Source: Candidatus Kuenenia stuttgartensis (GTDB lineage Bacteria; Planctomycetota; Planctomycetia; Planctomycetales; Planctomycetaceae). From it: 64,000 nt of DNA. This document shows positions 44,037-52,699 of this stretch, piece by piece; the stretch's first letter is position 1; each line of letters begins with the position of its first letter. The position numbers and the translations under genes are program-made. The stretch is taken from assembly GCA_945904015.1 (NCBI GenBank), contig CAMDPK010000004.1:33284-97283 (forward strand), in the 5' to 3' direction. Below the pieces are notes generated by a model, which worked only from the letters and a program-made list of their open reading frames with translations, was not told the DNA's origin and made no database searches.

Positions 44037-46835
44037 CTAATCCACATACAGGAAGCTCGCTGAGTTCATGATCGCGTGACAAAACGCCGTCAGAGCATTG
44101 CGCGGGGCGGCGGCCGGGTTCTTAGCCCAGTTCGCCGCGAGTTTGTTCAAAGCCTCCACGCCGATTTGTCGTTCTTCGTCAGTCGGTGGTCTGCTCAAGG
44201 CCAGCCAGTAAACCCGCTCGACTTGCTTTGCCGGATCGGTCCCAGCCTCGCTGAAAACTCGCGACGCGAAGTGCTCGGCAAGCTGATAGACCATCCCGTT
44301 ATTCATCAGATGCAGAGCCTGTGGAGCAACGATGGAGTCACGCCGCTCGATGCAGTTGGGGTTCATCTGTGGGAAGTCGAAGTTCTCCAGATGCGTGGCA
44401 AGCTGCTTCCGCGCTTGCCGCACATAGACGAGCCGCCGCCAGCCGCGCGCGGTGCCCACCGGCGTCACCAGTCCGTCGGCGCGAACGGCAACGGCATCGG
44501 GCGGGCCGAATCGAGTCTCGTCCAGACGACCGGCGACCAGCAGCAGCGAGTCGTAGAGTGCCTCGGCATCCAGACGAACCAGCGGCATGCGCGAAACCAG
44601 CGTGTTCTCTGGATCGACTTTCTCTTGGTTCGCCGTCACGGCAGAATTTTGTCGGTAGGTGGCACTGGTCATCATCAAGCGGTGTATGGCCTTGAGACTC
44701 CAGCCTTGCCGGACGAACTCCTGCGCCAGCCAGTCGAGCAACTCTGGATGCGAGGGTGGCGAGCCGGCCTTGCCGAAGTTTCCCAGCGTCTTGACGAGGC
44801 CCGTCCCAAAGTGGTGCTTCCAGATTTGGTTCACTTGCACGCGCGCGGTCAGCGGATGGTCCGGCCGAGTCAGCCACTTGGCAAACGCCAGCCGCCGACC
44901 TGTCTGCTTCGCGCCCGGCCAGGGAGGTTGCACGTCGAAGGGAGTCTTGCCGTCCGTCAGCATCGAAGGCACGCCCGGCCCGACCAGACGACCGGGACTC
45001 AGCGGATCACCACGACGATAGAGGTAGGTCGGCGACGGTCGGCCGCGATCCCACAGCGCCTGAATTCGCGGCTCTGGCAGTCGCTGACCTGCGAGCGCTT
45101 TCACTTGGTCCTCGGTTCCCGCCTTCGCCTTCGCCGCAGTGATCTCCTGATCGAGCTTCGCATTGTGTGCCTCCCACGCTTGCCGTTCCGCCGTCGTGAC
45201 GAACGGCAGATGCCGCCCGCCGAGCACATCCTGACTGAGCGGAGCTGTTCCCGAAAAGAGGTCGGGCTTGAGCCAGTCGTATTCGTCGTAAGCCCCCTTG
45301 AAGACATCCACCAGCCGATAGTAGTCGCGATGCGGAATCGGATCGAACTTGTGGCTGTGACAGCGGGCACACTTCAACGTCAGGCCCATGACCGCCGAGC
45401 CGAGCACGTCGATCTCGTCAGCGATCACCTCGATGCGATCCGGAGCGTAGCCGGTGATGTTCGCCCAAGTGCCATCGGGAGCCATGCGCAGGAACGCCGT
45501 CGCGACGAGGTTGTCGTAGATCTCCGCGGTGATTTCCGGAGCGTGTTCGTAGTCGGCCAATTCGTCGCCGGCAATTTGTTCCAGCAGGAACCGATTGAAT
45601 GGCTTGTCGGCATTGAGCGAACGAATAACGTAATCGCGGAATCGCCAAGCGTGAGGCCGGGGCAGGTCTTGCTCGCGCTTCCCTTCGGAGTCCGCGTAGC
45701 CGGCCAAGTCCAGCCAGTAGCGGCCCCACCGCTCGCCGTACCGGGGCGATTCGAGCAATCGGTCAATCAGTTTCTCGTACGCTTTGGGATCGCGGTTGGC
45801 GAGAAAGGCTTCGATCTCGGCGGGTTCAGGAGGCAAACCGGTCAGATCGAAATACGCTCGCCGCATCAGCGCGGCTCGGTCGGCTTCCGGCGCGAAACCG
45901 AGTCCCTTCAGCTCCAACTTTTGCAGGATGAAAGCGTCGATGGAGTTGCCGACCCGCGCGGCATCGCGCACGCTCGGCACCGCAACCGGCTGCGGCGCAC
46001 GGAACGCCCAGAAGTCTCGCTCCGCGTCGCTCACCAGTGGATCAGGTGTTGCGGTTGCGATGTCTGGTTCGATGGCGACTTCGAGTGCTCCCGCCGCGAT
46101 CCACTTCGCAAACGTTTCGATCTCGTCCGGTTCGATCGGCTTGATGCTCACTTCCACGAGCCGACCGCGCGGCGGCATCTCGCCCGCGCGAATCTTCTGG
46201 ATGACCCGGCTCTCGTCAGCCTTGCCCGGAACGATCGCCGGTCCCGACTTGCCCCCGCGCAGCATCGCGGCCTTGGTTCGCAAATCCAGTCCCGCCTCTT
46301 GCCGGTGCAGTCCGTGGCAGGCCGAGCAACGGCGCAGCATGATCGGGATGATGTCGTGCTGGTTGAGCGTCGCCGATGGCTCGGTGGTTTTTCCACCTTC
46401 GCCTGTGCCCGACTTCGCGCCAGCCGTGATCCAACGCTGAATGGCTTTGATCTCAACTTCACTCAGGCGATCCTTTTCATCCGGTGGCATCTCGCCACTA
46501 TGAACCTTCTCGTAGAGCAGACTCTTATCCGGCTGACCGCGCACGATCGCTAGCCCAGACTCACCTCCCTTGAGAACTCCGGCGACCGTCCGCAGATCAA
46601 GATCCGCCTTACGCGTCTCGCCGCCGTGACAGCGCACGCATTTCGCGCGGAACAACGGCTGGATGTCCGCCTCAAAAGTCGATCCGCGAACAGACTCGTT
46701 CGACTTGCCGGACTTCGCGTCGTCTGCGCAAACGAACGCGTGGCTCGCCATTGTCAGGGCGACCATGAGCATCACAATTGAAGAGCATCCGCGCGGCATG
46801 ACGAGTCCGATTCGTACTCTGGCACAACATCTCAT
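44037..46835 (-). CDS. Double-PSCyt1 / DUF1549 / DUF1553 protein, exported
   Basis: About 932 residues from ATG 46835; ATG 46799 is an equally possible start and no Shine-Dalgarno sequence decides. The leader MPRGCSSIVMLMVALTMASH is hydrophobic. Two PSCyt1 modules follow, with C66-VR-C69-H70 and C170-SA-C173-H174, each with GGESGLAIVRG or GGKSGPAIVPG and a GEMPP tail. DUF1549 has AYFDLTGLPPEPAEIEAF, SPRYGERWGRYWLDLAGY and CARCHSHKFDPI. DUF1553 has RVQVNQIWKHHFGTGLVKT and RRDSIVAPQALHLMNNGMV. The duplication of the haem module distinguishes it from 35697-38708. First gene of the DUF1501-NHL-dehydrogenase operon. Confidence 0.9.
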   Translation of the reverse strand: MRCCARVRIGLVMPRGCSSIVMLMVALTMASHAFVCADDAKSGKSNESVRGSTFEADIQPLFRAKCVRCHGGETRKADLDLRTVAGVLKGGESGLAIVRGQPDKSLLYEKVHSGEMPPDEKDRLSEVEIKAIQRWITAGAKSGTGEGGKTTEPSATLNQHDIIPIMLRRCSACHGLHRQEAGLDLRTKAAMLRGGKSGPAIVPGKADESRVIQKIRAGEMPPRGRLVEVSIKPIEPDEIETFAKWIAAGALEVAIEPDIATATPDPLVSDAERDFWAFRAPQPVAVPSVRDAARVGNSIDAFILQKLELKGLGFAPEADRAALMRRAYFDLTGLPPEPAEIEAFLANRDPKAYEKLIDRLLESPRYGERWGRYWLDLAGYADSEGKREQDLPRPHAWRFRDYVIRSLNADKPFNRFLLEQIAGDELADYEHAPEITAEIYDNLVATAFLRMAPDGTWANITGYAPDRIEVIADEIDVLGSAVMGLTLKCARCHSHKFDPIPHRDYYRLVDVFKGAYDEYDWLKPDLFSGTAPLSQDVLGGRHLPFVTTAERQAWEAHNAKLDQEITAAKAKAGTEDQVKALAGQRLPEPRIQALWDRGRPSPTYLYRRGDPLSPGRLVGPGVPSMLTDGKTPFDVQPPWPGAKQTGRRLAFAKWLTRPDHPLTARVQVNQIWKHHFGTGLVKTLGNFGKAGSPPSHPELLDWLAQEFVRQGWSLKAIHRLMMTSATYRQNSAVTANQEKVDPENTLVSRMPLVRLDAEALYDSLLLVAGRLDETRFGPPDAVAVRADGLVTPVGTARGWRRLVYVRQARKQLATHLENFDFPQMNPNCIERRDSIVAPQALHLMNNGMVYQLAEHFASRVFSEAGTDPAKQVERVYWLALSRPPTDEERQIGVEALNKLAANWAKNPAAAPRNALTAFCHAIMNSASFLYVD

Positions 46836-46976
46836 GTGTCGCAAAGTACACGGCGCAGTCCACAGAGAACATGCACAGTTGGCCCAAAGTCTTTCCATTT
46901 CGGACAGACCGGCGAGAGCACATCACCGCGCCTTTTCACGCCGCCGGGACTGCGGTAGGTTGAGTCCAGGTTGCTG

Positions 46977-47033
46977 ATCAGCCGCAGGGCGCTAGCCCCG
47001 GTTTGAACCGGAGGTTAGCGCGTTCCGGCTGAT
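46977..47033. repeat. Hybrid palindrome ATCAGCCGCAGGGCGCTAG ... GCGCGTTCCGGCTGAT
   Basis: Left arm belongs to the 17293 type and right arm to the 53866 type. CCGGTTT and AACCGG form the inner stem. It lies between the divergent PSCyt1 and AraC genes, in a gap otherwise without genes. Confidence 0.75.
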
Positions 47034-47089
47034 GTGTTCGACCTGAAATTCAAGCGGTGACAAAGCAGTAGCATTCCAGAGGCAGGACC

Positions 47090-48064
47090 ATGCACGCGAC
47101 ACAACGACCTCGAAAACCTGCGGCGGAGACGGCTCCACCCGCATCAAATGCTCTCCCGCAATTGGAAGATCAAAGTTACCTGGCCTACCTGCGTCCGACT
47201 CCGCGGCCGTTCCTGCATTTCGCCTCAGGCCACTTCCCGGCCAACACGGTCACGCAACCCCATTGTCATTCCTGCATCGCATTGCACGGCTGCCTGCAAG
47301 GCCCGCTCACTCTCTGTACGACCGAAGGGAATATGCCCCTGGAAGCCGGTGTGTTCTATTTGATCGGTCCAGGGCTGCGCCATTCGTGGCGCAACGACGG
47401 CCGACAGACGGCCGCGACTCTCAGCGTGCTGCTGGACACGGCTCAAACGGGCCGCTGGCCCGTGGGTGCTGGCGTCGAAAGTTGCTGCCGCGAGTTGCAC
47501 TCACAGACACGCGGCCTGCATCGCTTCATGACATCCGGCGACCAAGATTTGCATCACAGCTTCTGGCTCGTCGCGGATCACCTCACCGCCGAACAGCCGC
47601 GCGAGCCACTCGCGCTGACCGGCGGACTGCTGGCCATTCTCGGTCAGATCAAGGAGCGACTGTGCGGCGCTCCGAATCCTTTGGACCCCGATCTCGATGC
47701 CGCCAAACAGATCCGTCGCCTGCTGCTGGCGCGAGTGCGGGACCGCCTGAGCATCCGCCAGATCGCTCGCGAGGTCGGGACGAGTCCCACACGAGCCAAA
47801 GAATTCTTCCGCGAGGCCTTCGGTTGCGGAATCATGACCTACTTCAATCAGTTGAAAATCTGGCAGGCCAAGCGACTGCTCAACGACCCGTCGCTCACCG
47901 TGGAACAGGTGAGTCATCAACTCGGCTTTTCCAGCCCGTCGTACTTCAGCCGAGCATTCCTCAACCACACGGGCGAAACGCCAACCACTTATCGTCAGGC
48001 CAGCCGTCGCGATGGGCGGACCACGGATGAAATTGAGCCGAATGTTTTGAGGAGATCGGTTTAA
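47090..48064 (+). CDS. AraC-family transcriptional regulator
   Basis: 324 residues, ATG 47090. The N-terminal half is cupin-like (PHCHSCIALHGCLQGPLTL ... GPGLRHSWRNDG), which in this family binds a sugar or related ligand. The C-terminal double helix-turn-helix is complete: LSIRQIAREVGTSPTRAKEF and LTVEQVSHQLGFSSPSYFSR, then AFLNHTGETPTTYRQ. It is convergent with the sialate O-acetylesterase gene, overlapping by four bases. It may regulate the neighbouring sialidase/esterase genes, by proximity only. Confidence 0.92.
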   Translation: MHATQRPRKPAAETAPPASNALPQLEDQSYLAYLRPTPRPFLHFASGHFPANTVTQPHCHSCIALHGCLQGPLTLCTTEGNMPLEAGVFYLIGPGLRHSWRNDGRQTAATLSVLLDTAQTGRWPVGAGVESCCRELHSQTRGLHRFMTSGDQDLHHSFWLVADHLTAEQPREPLALTGGLLAILGQIKERLCGAPNPLDPDLDAAKQIRRLLLARVRDRLSIRQIAREVGTSPTRAKEFFREAFGCGIMTYFNQLKIWQAKRLLNDPSLTVEQVSHQLGFSSPSYFSRAFLNHTGETPTTYRQASRRDGRTTDEIEPNVLRRSV

Positions 48065-49650
48065 TCATTGTCCGTGCGGAATGGCGAAGCGGGCAACCCA
48101 ACAGCGTTGGTCAAATTGCCGTCGGGGTTGTCGGCCCAGGAGTATCGAACGGCGACCGGAGTGGCGACATCCTGGCTGGAAACCAAAACGTGAACTCCCT
48201 GGATGCGGGCGCTGCCCGGTCGCCACTGCTGGTCCGCGCCGCAGATCAAGAAGCCTTTCCGTTCGTCTCCGTTGAAAGTCAGTCCGCCGTCGGTATGGCG
48301 GAAGGTCAGCTCGATCGTGTTGCCGGTCACCTTGAAGCCGGAGTAGATCGGGCCGGACCACGGAATTCGTTCGCCATAAACTTCGGCTCGTGCCCACAGT
48401 GCGAGTCGTTCGCCGAACGCTCGTTTGTTGCGCGGGTGGATGCCGGTGGCTTCGCCGATGTCCGTGCTGACGATCATTCCGGTGCGCGGCACCGCGAGCG
48501 ATTGCAGTTGGCCTTCGCGGACAAGTCGCCAGCCGGTCAACTGCGGCGAGCGGGACGACGTCTCGAAGTTCGGAAGCTGGACCGACGCGAACGGCAGTTG
48601 GTCGTTTTGCCAACGAGTTCGCCAATCGCGAATCAGCAACGGCAGTTGATGGCGGTAGAGCCGCGCGTAGTCTTCGGTTTGAGCGTTGAACTCCCCCTGA
48701 TAACAAATCACGCCGCGCATCGAATACGGAACGAGCGGCGCGATCATGCCGTTGAACATCACGCCCGGATGCGCCGGCTGCTCGCGCGGAGCGATTGGAA
48801 CTTTTGGCTCGCGTGGGACAGGCTTCTTCTCGGCCTTGGCTTTCTCGGCAGCTTCCTTCCACGCGGCCAACTCTTTCTCGTAGGCGGTCTTCGCAGCGAC
48901 CGGATCAAATTCGGCGGACTTCCTTTCCCACGAGGCGAGCAACTCTTGTAACTCCGTTCGATCCTGCTGCGCGTCGAGACTCGTCCAAGCTTCAACCGGC
49001 GTGCTGCCGAGAGCGGACGTGATCACACCGACCGGGACACCAAGTTTTTGATGCAGTTCGCGGCCGAAGTAATACGGCACAGCCGCGACATCATCGACGG
49101 TGGTCGGGCTGAGCACGAGCCAGTTGCCGTGGCAGTCCTCTTTCGGCGTTTGCGAGACCGCGCGGGCGACAGTGAAAATTCGCAGGCCAGGATAATTCGC
49201 AAGCGGCTGTTCTTTGGCGAAGTCGGTCGTCGTCGGCATGATGTGGACCATGTTCGACTGACCGGACGCCAGCCAGACTTCGCCGATCATCACGTCGTTG
49301 ACCGTGAGTTTGTTCTTCCCTTTCACGGTGAGCGTGTGCGGCCCGCCGGCTGCGAGCTTGTCGAGTTGGATGAGCCACTTGCGATCCGCTCCGGCCGTGA
49401 CGGTTTTCGACTGATCCGCGATGGCGACCGTCACTTCCTCGCCGGGTTCCGCCCAGCCCCAGATCGGCACTGGCGCATCGCGCTGCAAGACCATGTGATG
49501 CGCGAAGATGGCCGGCAGCTTCACAGCCGCCGAAGCGTGTGAGCCAATCAGCAGACTCGCGACGAGGAGCGCCACTCCAATGTGGCGGCGGCACTCCGTG
49601 ACGCCGCGTCCCGCCGCGGAGCGTCGGGACCACAGACGCAACAATCTCAT
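48061..49650 (-). CDS. Sialate O-acetylesterase-like SGNH hydrolase, exported
   Basis: 529 residues. ATG 49650 is preferred because GAGGTG lies upstream and ATGA overlaps the preceding pseudogene. A long leader ends ALLVASLLIGSHASA. The mature protein begins with PAIFAHHMVLQRDAPVPIWG. The SGNH serine is in WLASGQSNMVHI, and the Asp/His pair is in STDIGEATGIHPRNKRAFGERL. A charged lysine/alanine-rich helix (WKEAAEKAKAEKKPVPRE) is inserted in the middle. It removes acetyl groups from sugars; sialate is only the family name. Part of the signal-peptide region is encoded by a dispersed repeat. Confidence 0.9.
   Translation of the reverse strand: MRLLRLWSRRSAAGRGVTECRRHIGVALLVASLLIGSHASAAVKLPAIFAHHMVLQRDAPVPIWGWAEPGEEVTVAIADQSKTVTAGADRKWLIQLDKLAAGGPHTLTVKGKNKLTVNDVMIGEVWLASGQSNMVHIMPTTTDFAKEQPLANYPGLRIFTVARAVSQTPKEDCHGNWLVLSPTTVDDVAAVPYYFGRELHQKLGVPVGVITSALGSTPVEAWTSLDAQQDRTELQELLASWERKSAEFDPVAAKTAYEKELAAWKEAAEKAKAEKKPVPREPKVPIAPREQPAHPGVMFNGMIAPLVPYSMRGVICYQGEFNAQTEDYARLYRHQLPLLIRDWRTRWQNDQLPFASVQLPNFETSSRSPQLTGWRLVREGQLQSLAVPRTGMIVSTDIGEATGIHPRNKRAFGERLALWARAEVYGERIPWSGPIYSGFKVTGNTIELTFRHTDGGLTFNGDERKGFLICGADQQWRPGSARIQGVHVLVSSQDVATPVAVRYSWADNPDGNLTNAVGLPASPFRTDND
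49580..49602. repeat. Repeat copy (GTCACGGAGTGCCGCC) within the esterase leader
   Basis: These 23 bases are the exact reverse complement of 54213-54235, part of the element at 54181-54266. On the minus strand they encode VTECRRHI in the n-region of the sialate esterase leader. Confidence 0.7.
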
Positions 49651-49975
49651 GGCAGCACCTCGAAGGAATAGAGCCGAGCGTAGTGCAGTTGAAAACGCAG
49701 CTTCACCGTGCGGCCTTTCAACGATGCGAAGTCGTTCTTGCCGCGCCAACTGACTTCTTGGCGACCGGATTGCTCGGATGCTTCACGAGCAGATTCAGCC
49801 GCCGCGTCAGGCCGGTCATCGACTCCACAACGTAGTCATCGACCAGCACCTGGGCCTGATTGCCGACGGCAATGGTTTCGTCAGCCCTTGTGACGCTCGG
49901 CAGCACGACGCTCACCGACAGTGCCAGCACGAAGGCGGCGACACGCGGGATTGATCGGCACGGCAGGCTCAGCAT
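49647..49975 (-). pseudogene. Internally deleted exported protein (VDDY-type family)
   Basis: ATG 49975 begins a signal peptide (MLSLPCRSIPRVAAFVLALS), then AVGNQAQVLVDDYVVESMTG and LNLLVKHPSNPV, a start typical of exported planctomycete five-bladed propeller hydrolase-like proteins of several hundred residues. Right after this the frame fails. In the next frame the DNA reads WRGKNDFASLKGRTVKLRFQ and HYARLYSFEVLP and ends with a TGA overlapping the esterase ATG. That is a plausible C-terminus of the same family, so the middle of the gene is deleted. The intact ancestor would have been translationally coupled to the esterase. Confidence 0.65.
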
Positions 49976-50130
49976 GGCAGGCTCGTTTCTCAAGGCGGGA
50001 GAATGGGGCGTTGATCGGCGCGAGTCTAAACAATACGTCCCGAGGTCATCCAACAATTCGACCCGATGTGGAAGAAGCGATAGATTGCCAAGCCGCTTCC
50101 ATCGCTCAGTCCCCAACGAGGATTCACTTC

Positions 50131-51378
50131 ATGCTCAAGCACGTTCTGGTTCTGCTGCTCATCATGTCATCACTGGGCGATGCGCAAACCGAGTTGTCGG
50201 GGCAAGAGCAGCCCCGCACCGGTCCGATTGCGTTTCGCATCGAGCACAGCGTCATTTTGACCAGTCCGAAAGAATTGCACTTCGCACAATCCCGCGCGGC
50301 ACTCGTGCCTGGCAATCCGACGCGCATACTGCTGACGACACAGCAGATTGAGAAGGTCGGTTCGCATGGCTACCGCGATCTGTTCGCCGTGGAGACCAGC
50401 GACGGCGGCAAAACGTGGAGTCCGCTGGAAAGCATCGAGAGCCTGAAGCGGAGACGAATGCCGGAAGGCCACGATCTCGTGATCGGCGATGTCTGTCCGC
50501 AGTGGCACGCAGCGACTGGCGTGGTCCTCGCGACGGGGAAGACGTTCGGCTTCGACGGCGGCACCAAAGAGAATCGCGGCTTCGAGCGTGTGTCATACGC
50601 GACCTATTCCCCGGCGACCAAACAGTGGAGCGGCTTGAAACTGTTGGCTCTGCCGAAGGTCGATCACGAAGATAAAGAAATCCTCGAACCCAACGCCGGC
50701 TGTCATCAGCGCTTCGATTTGCCCAACGGCGAAATCCTGCTACCGATTCGCTACCGCAAAGACCCGAAGACTCGGCATTACACGACGATCGTCGCGCGCT
50801 GCACCTTCGACGGCGAAACGCTGAATTACCGGGAGCACGGTTCGGAGTTCACGATCCCCCGTGAACGCGGTTTGTACGAACCGTCCGTCACCGGCTACCG
50901 AGACCGCTATTTCCTAACGATGCGCGCCGATCATTCAGCGTTCGTTGCCCGCAGCAAGGACGGATTGAACTACGAGCCGTTCATCGAGTGGGCCTACGAC
51001 GACGGACAAATCCTCGGCAGCTACAACGCTCAGCAGCATTGGGTCGCTCACAGCGACGCGCTGTATCTCGTTTACACGCGGCGCGGAGCGAACAACGATC
51101 ACGTCTTTCGGCATCGCGCGCCGCTGTTCATCGCGCGCGTGGATCTCGACCGCCTGTGCGTGCTGCGCGAGACCGAACAAATCCTGATGCCCGAAACCGG
51201 ACTCGACCTTGCCGGTGGTTTCGGAGTCGTCGATGTCAATCCGAGCGAAACTTGGATCGTCAGTTCCGAAATGGGCTTCCCGAAGAATCGTCTGGAAGAG
51301 CCCAATCGCATCCGGCTGGCGAAGCTGCGGTGGACTCACCCGAACAAATTCTTCGCACCGGCAAAACCCACACACTAA
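50131..51378 (+). CDS. Sialidase-like BNR/Asp-box protein, exported
   Basis: 415 residues. ATG 50131 is set by AACGAGGATT and the leader MLKHVLVLLLIMSSLGDAQ. One clear Asp-box, TSDGGKTWSP, is present near residue 87. Further propeller strands are GRDLVIGD-like repeats with GFERVSYATYSPATKQWSG, GLYEPSVTGYRDRYFLTMRA and WIVSSEMGFPKNRLEEPNRI. The fold is a sialidase-type six-bladed propeller; several arginines and an Asp/Glu are present but I cannot assign a catalytic set. It is divergent from the VDDY pseudogene and sialate esterase, which suggests shared work on acidic sugars. Confidence 0.82.
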   Translation: MLKHVLVLLLIMSSLGDAQTELSGQEQPRTGPIAFRIEHSVILTSPKELHFAQSRAALVPGNPTRILLTTQQIEKVGSHGYRDLFAVETSDGGKTWSPLESIESLKRRRMPEGHDLVIGDVCPQWHAATGVVLATGKTFGFDGGTKENRGFERVSYATYSPATKQWSGLKLLALPKVDHEDKEILEPNAGCHQRFDLPNGEILLPIRYRKDPKTRHYTTIVARCTFDGETLNYREHGSEFTIPRERGLYEPSVTGYRDRYFLTMRADHSAFVARSKDGLNYEPFIEWAYDDGQILGSYNAQQHWVAHSDALYLVYTRRGANNDHVFRHRAPLFIARVDLDRLCVLRETEQILMPETGLDLAGGFGVVDVNPSETWIVSSEMGFPKNRLEEPNRIRLAKLRWTHPNKFFAPAKPTH

Positions 51379-51400
51379 CCCGACGACTGAGACGACTCAC

Positions 51401-51547
51401 ATGCGAGTCCTGCCTTCTTGCCTGCCCTGGCTGTTCGCTCTTGTCATGACCGGTCGCGGAGAGCCTGTGAATGAATTGGTAGCTGAACTCGCCAGAGTTC
51501 AGTTTTCGCGGCGAATTCTGAAGTCTGGCGACTTCAGCTACGAATAA
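51401..51547 (+). pseudogene. Orphan signal peptide truncated by a repeat
   Basis: ATG 51401 encodes MRVLPSCLPWLFALVMTG, a clear leader, followed after GEPVNE by 23 residues encoded by the palindrome at 51475-51545, then TAA. The body of the protein is lost. The repeat appears to have landed just behind the leader. Confidence 0.5.
51475..51545. repeat. Dimeric hairpin GTAGCTGAACTC / GAGTTCAG ... GTC TGGC GAC
   Basis: Arms 51475-51502 and 51518-51545 are largely complementary. Each is itself a perfect hairpin, CTGAACTC-GCCA-GAGTTCAG and CTGAAGTC-TGGC-GACTTCAG, which differ by compensating changes. Same plan as 52613-52677. Confidence 0.75.
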
Positions 51548-51659
51548 TTCACAGCCTCGGAGCGGCGGCCGAACCGCTCGCTGAGCGATTGGCTTATCGG
51601 CCGCCCGTTGTGGAAGGCGACATCGCGAAGATTGATCTCGACCGGCTGTCGTTGCCGCC

Positions 51660-51797
51660 GTGGCCGAGTTGCAAGCACGTCTCACGGAGATCGACAAACT
51701 CCGCAAGCAAATCAAGGAACTCAACAAACACCACGAGAAACGCCGCCGCAAACTCGAACAGGAAATCCTGGATCGCACAGCAGTCATTCTGATCTGA
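51660..51797 (+). other. Short coiled-coil reading frame, probably a relic
   Basis: From GTG 51660 the frame encodes AELQARLTEIDKLRKQIKEL, then NKHHEKRRRKLEQEILDRTA, a 45-residue charged coiled coil with no partner domain. There is no ribosome binding site. The DNA before it (from 51548) also looks like decayed coding sequence. The rest of 51379-51996 holds the orphan leader and, at its end, the sigma factor's ribosome binding site. Confidence 0.35.
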
Positions 51798-51996
51798 GCC
51801 AACAGTACAAAGTGTTCCGCGACACACATCGAGCAGCGCTGCGGCGCAGTTTTTGTTTCCGTCTGCCTGCTTGAAGAAGGCTGCTTCGTTCGACCGGAGC
51901 CAAGTCACGAAGATCGCGGGATTGCGTCCGGCGGATTTCCAAAGATTCCGTGTAAGATTTTCACGGGTTGGGGACTGGTCCCTGTTGAGGAAACGA

Positions 51997-52596
51997 ATGC
52001 CGCCTTCGCCGGAAACTCGGTTGAGTCTTGTCGTGCGCTTGAGGAGCGTTCGCGATGAAGCGGCGTGGGCGGAGTTTTTGGCGGTTTATGAGCCGTTGAT
52101 TCTGCGACTGCTGCGAAAGCATGGCTTGCAAGACAGCGACTCGCGGGATGTGTGTCAGCAGGTGCTCGCGGCGGTGGCGAAGGACATTGAACAGTGGAAA
52201 CCGGACGGAGCAAAGGAGTCGTTTCGGCGGTGGTTGTTTCAGATTGCTCGGAACCGAGTCATCAAGTTTCTGGTCAAGGAGCGGCGTGGTCTCATCGTGA
52301 AAGGTGGCACCGACACGCTGCGTGTGCTGGATGCTTTGCCGGATTCAAACGCATCATTGTCGGCGGAGTTTGAAAAGGAATATCGCCAGCAACTGTTGCT
52401 GTGTGCGGCTGAGCAGATTCGTGGTGAGTTTCGCGAGACGACATGGCAAGCGTTTTGGCGGACGTGCATTGATGGCTGCTCGGTGGCGGAAGTCGCGGAG
52501 GAATTGGGAACATCGGTCGGAAACGTGTATGTCGCGCGCAGCCGGATCATGGCTCGACTGCGTGTGCTGGTGAGTGAGTTGCAGGCGGTGTCGTAG
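51997..52596 (+). CDS. ECF-type RNA polymerase sigma factor
   Basis: 199 residues. ATG 51997 is set by TTGAGGAAACG. Sigma-2 is visible as FLAVYEPLILRLLRKHGLQD and SRDVCQQVLAAVAKDIEQW, with the Asp-Ser-Arg-Asp segment typical of planctomycete ECFs. FRRWLFQIARNRVIKFL closes region 2. Sigma-4 is TWQAFWRTCIDGCSVAEVAE, ELGTSVGNVYVARSRIMARL. A Ser/Thr kinase gene follows after about 100 bases. This sigma-kinase arrangement is a known planctomycete theme, in which the kinase may replace an anti-sigma factor. Confidence 0.93.
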   Translation: MPPSPETRLSLVVRLRSVRDEAAWAEFLAVYEPLILRLLRKHGLQDSDSRDVCQQVLAAVAKDIEQWKPDGAKESFRRWLFQIARNRVIKFLVKERRGLIVKGGTDTLRVLDALPDSNASLSAEFEKEYRQQLLLCAAEQIRGEFRETTWQAFWRTCIDGCSVAEVAEELGTSVGNVYVARSRIMARLRVLVSELQAVS

Positions 52597-52612
52597 TGGG
52601 TGTTTCAAGGCC

Positions 52613-52677
52613 GTAGCCACACTCGCCAGAGTGTGGGCGAATGTTGCGAAAACCCACGTTCTGGCGAACGTGGCTAC
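52613..52677. repeat. Dimeric hairpin with compensated arms (GTAGCCACACTCGCCAGAG)
   Basis: Arms 52613-52637 and 52653-52677. Local hairpins are CCACACTC-GCCA-GAGTGTGG and CCACGTTC-TGGC-GAACGTGG. The four mismatches between arms preserve each local stem. Lies between sigma and kinase genes. Confidence 0.8.
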
Positions 52678-52699
52678 ATCCGAAGTTGGGCTATCCCCC

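Noticed and set aside
44076..46553. An 825-codon open frame on the plus strand
   Set aside because: It is antisense to the PSCyt1/DUF1553 gene, has Arg-, Gln- and His-rich low-complexity composition and no domain. It is a shadow of a GC-rich coding region.
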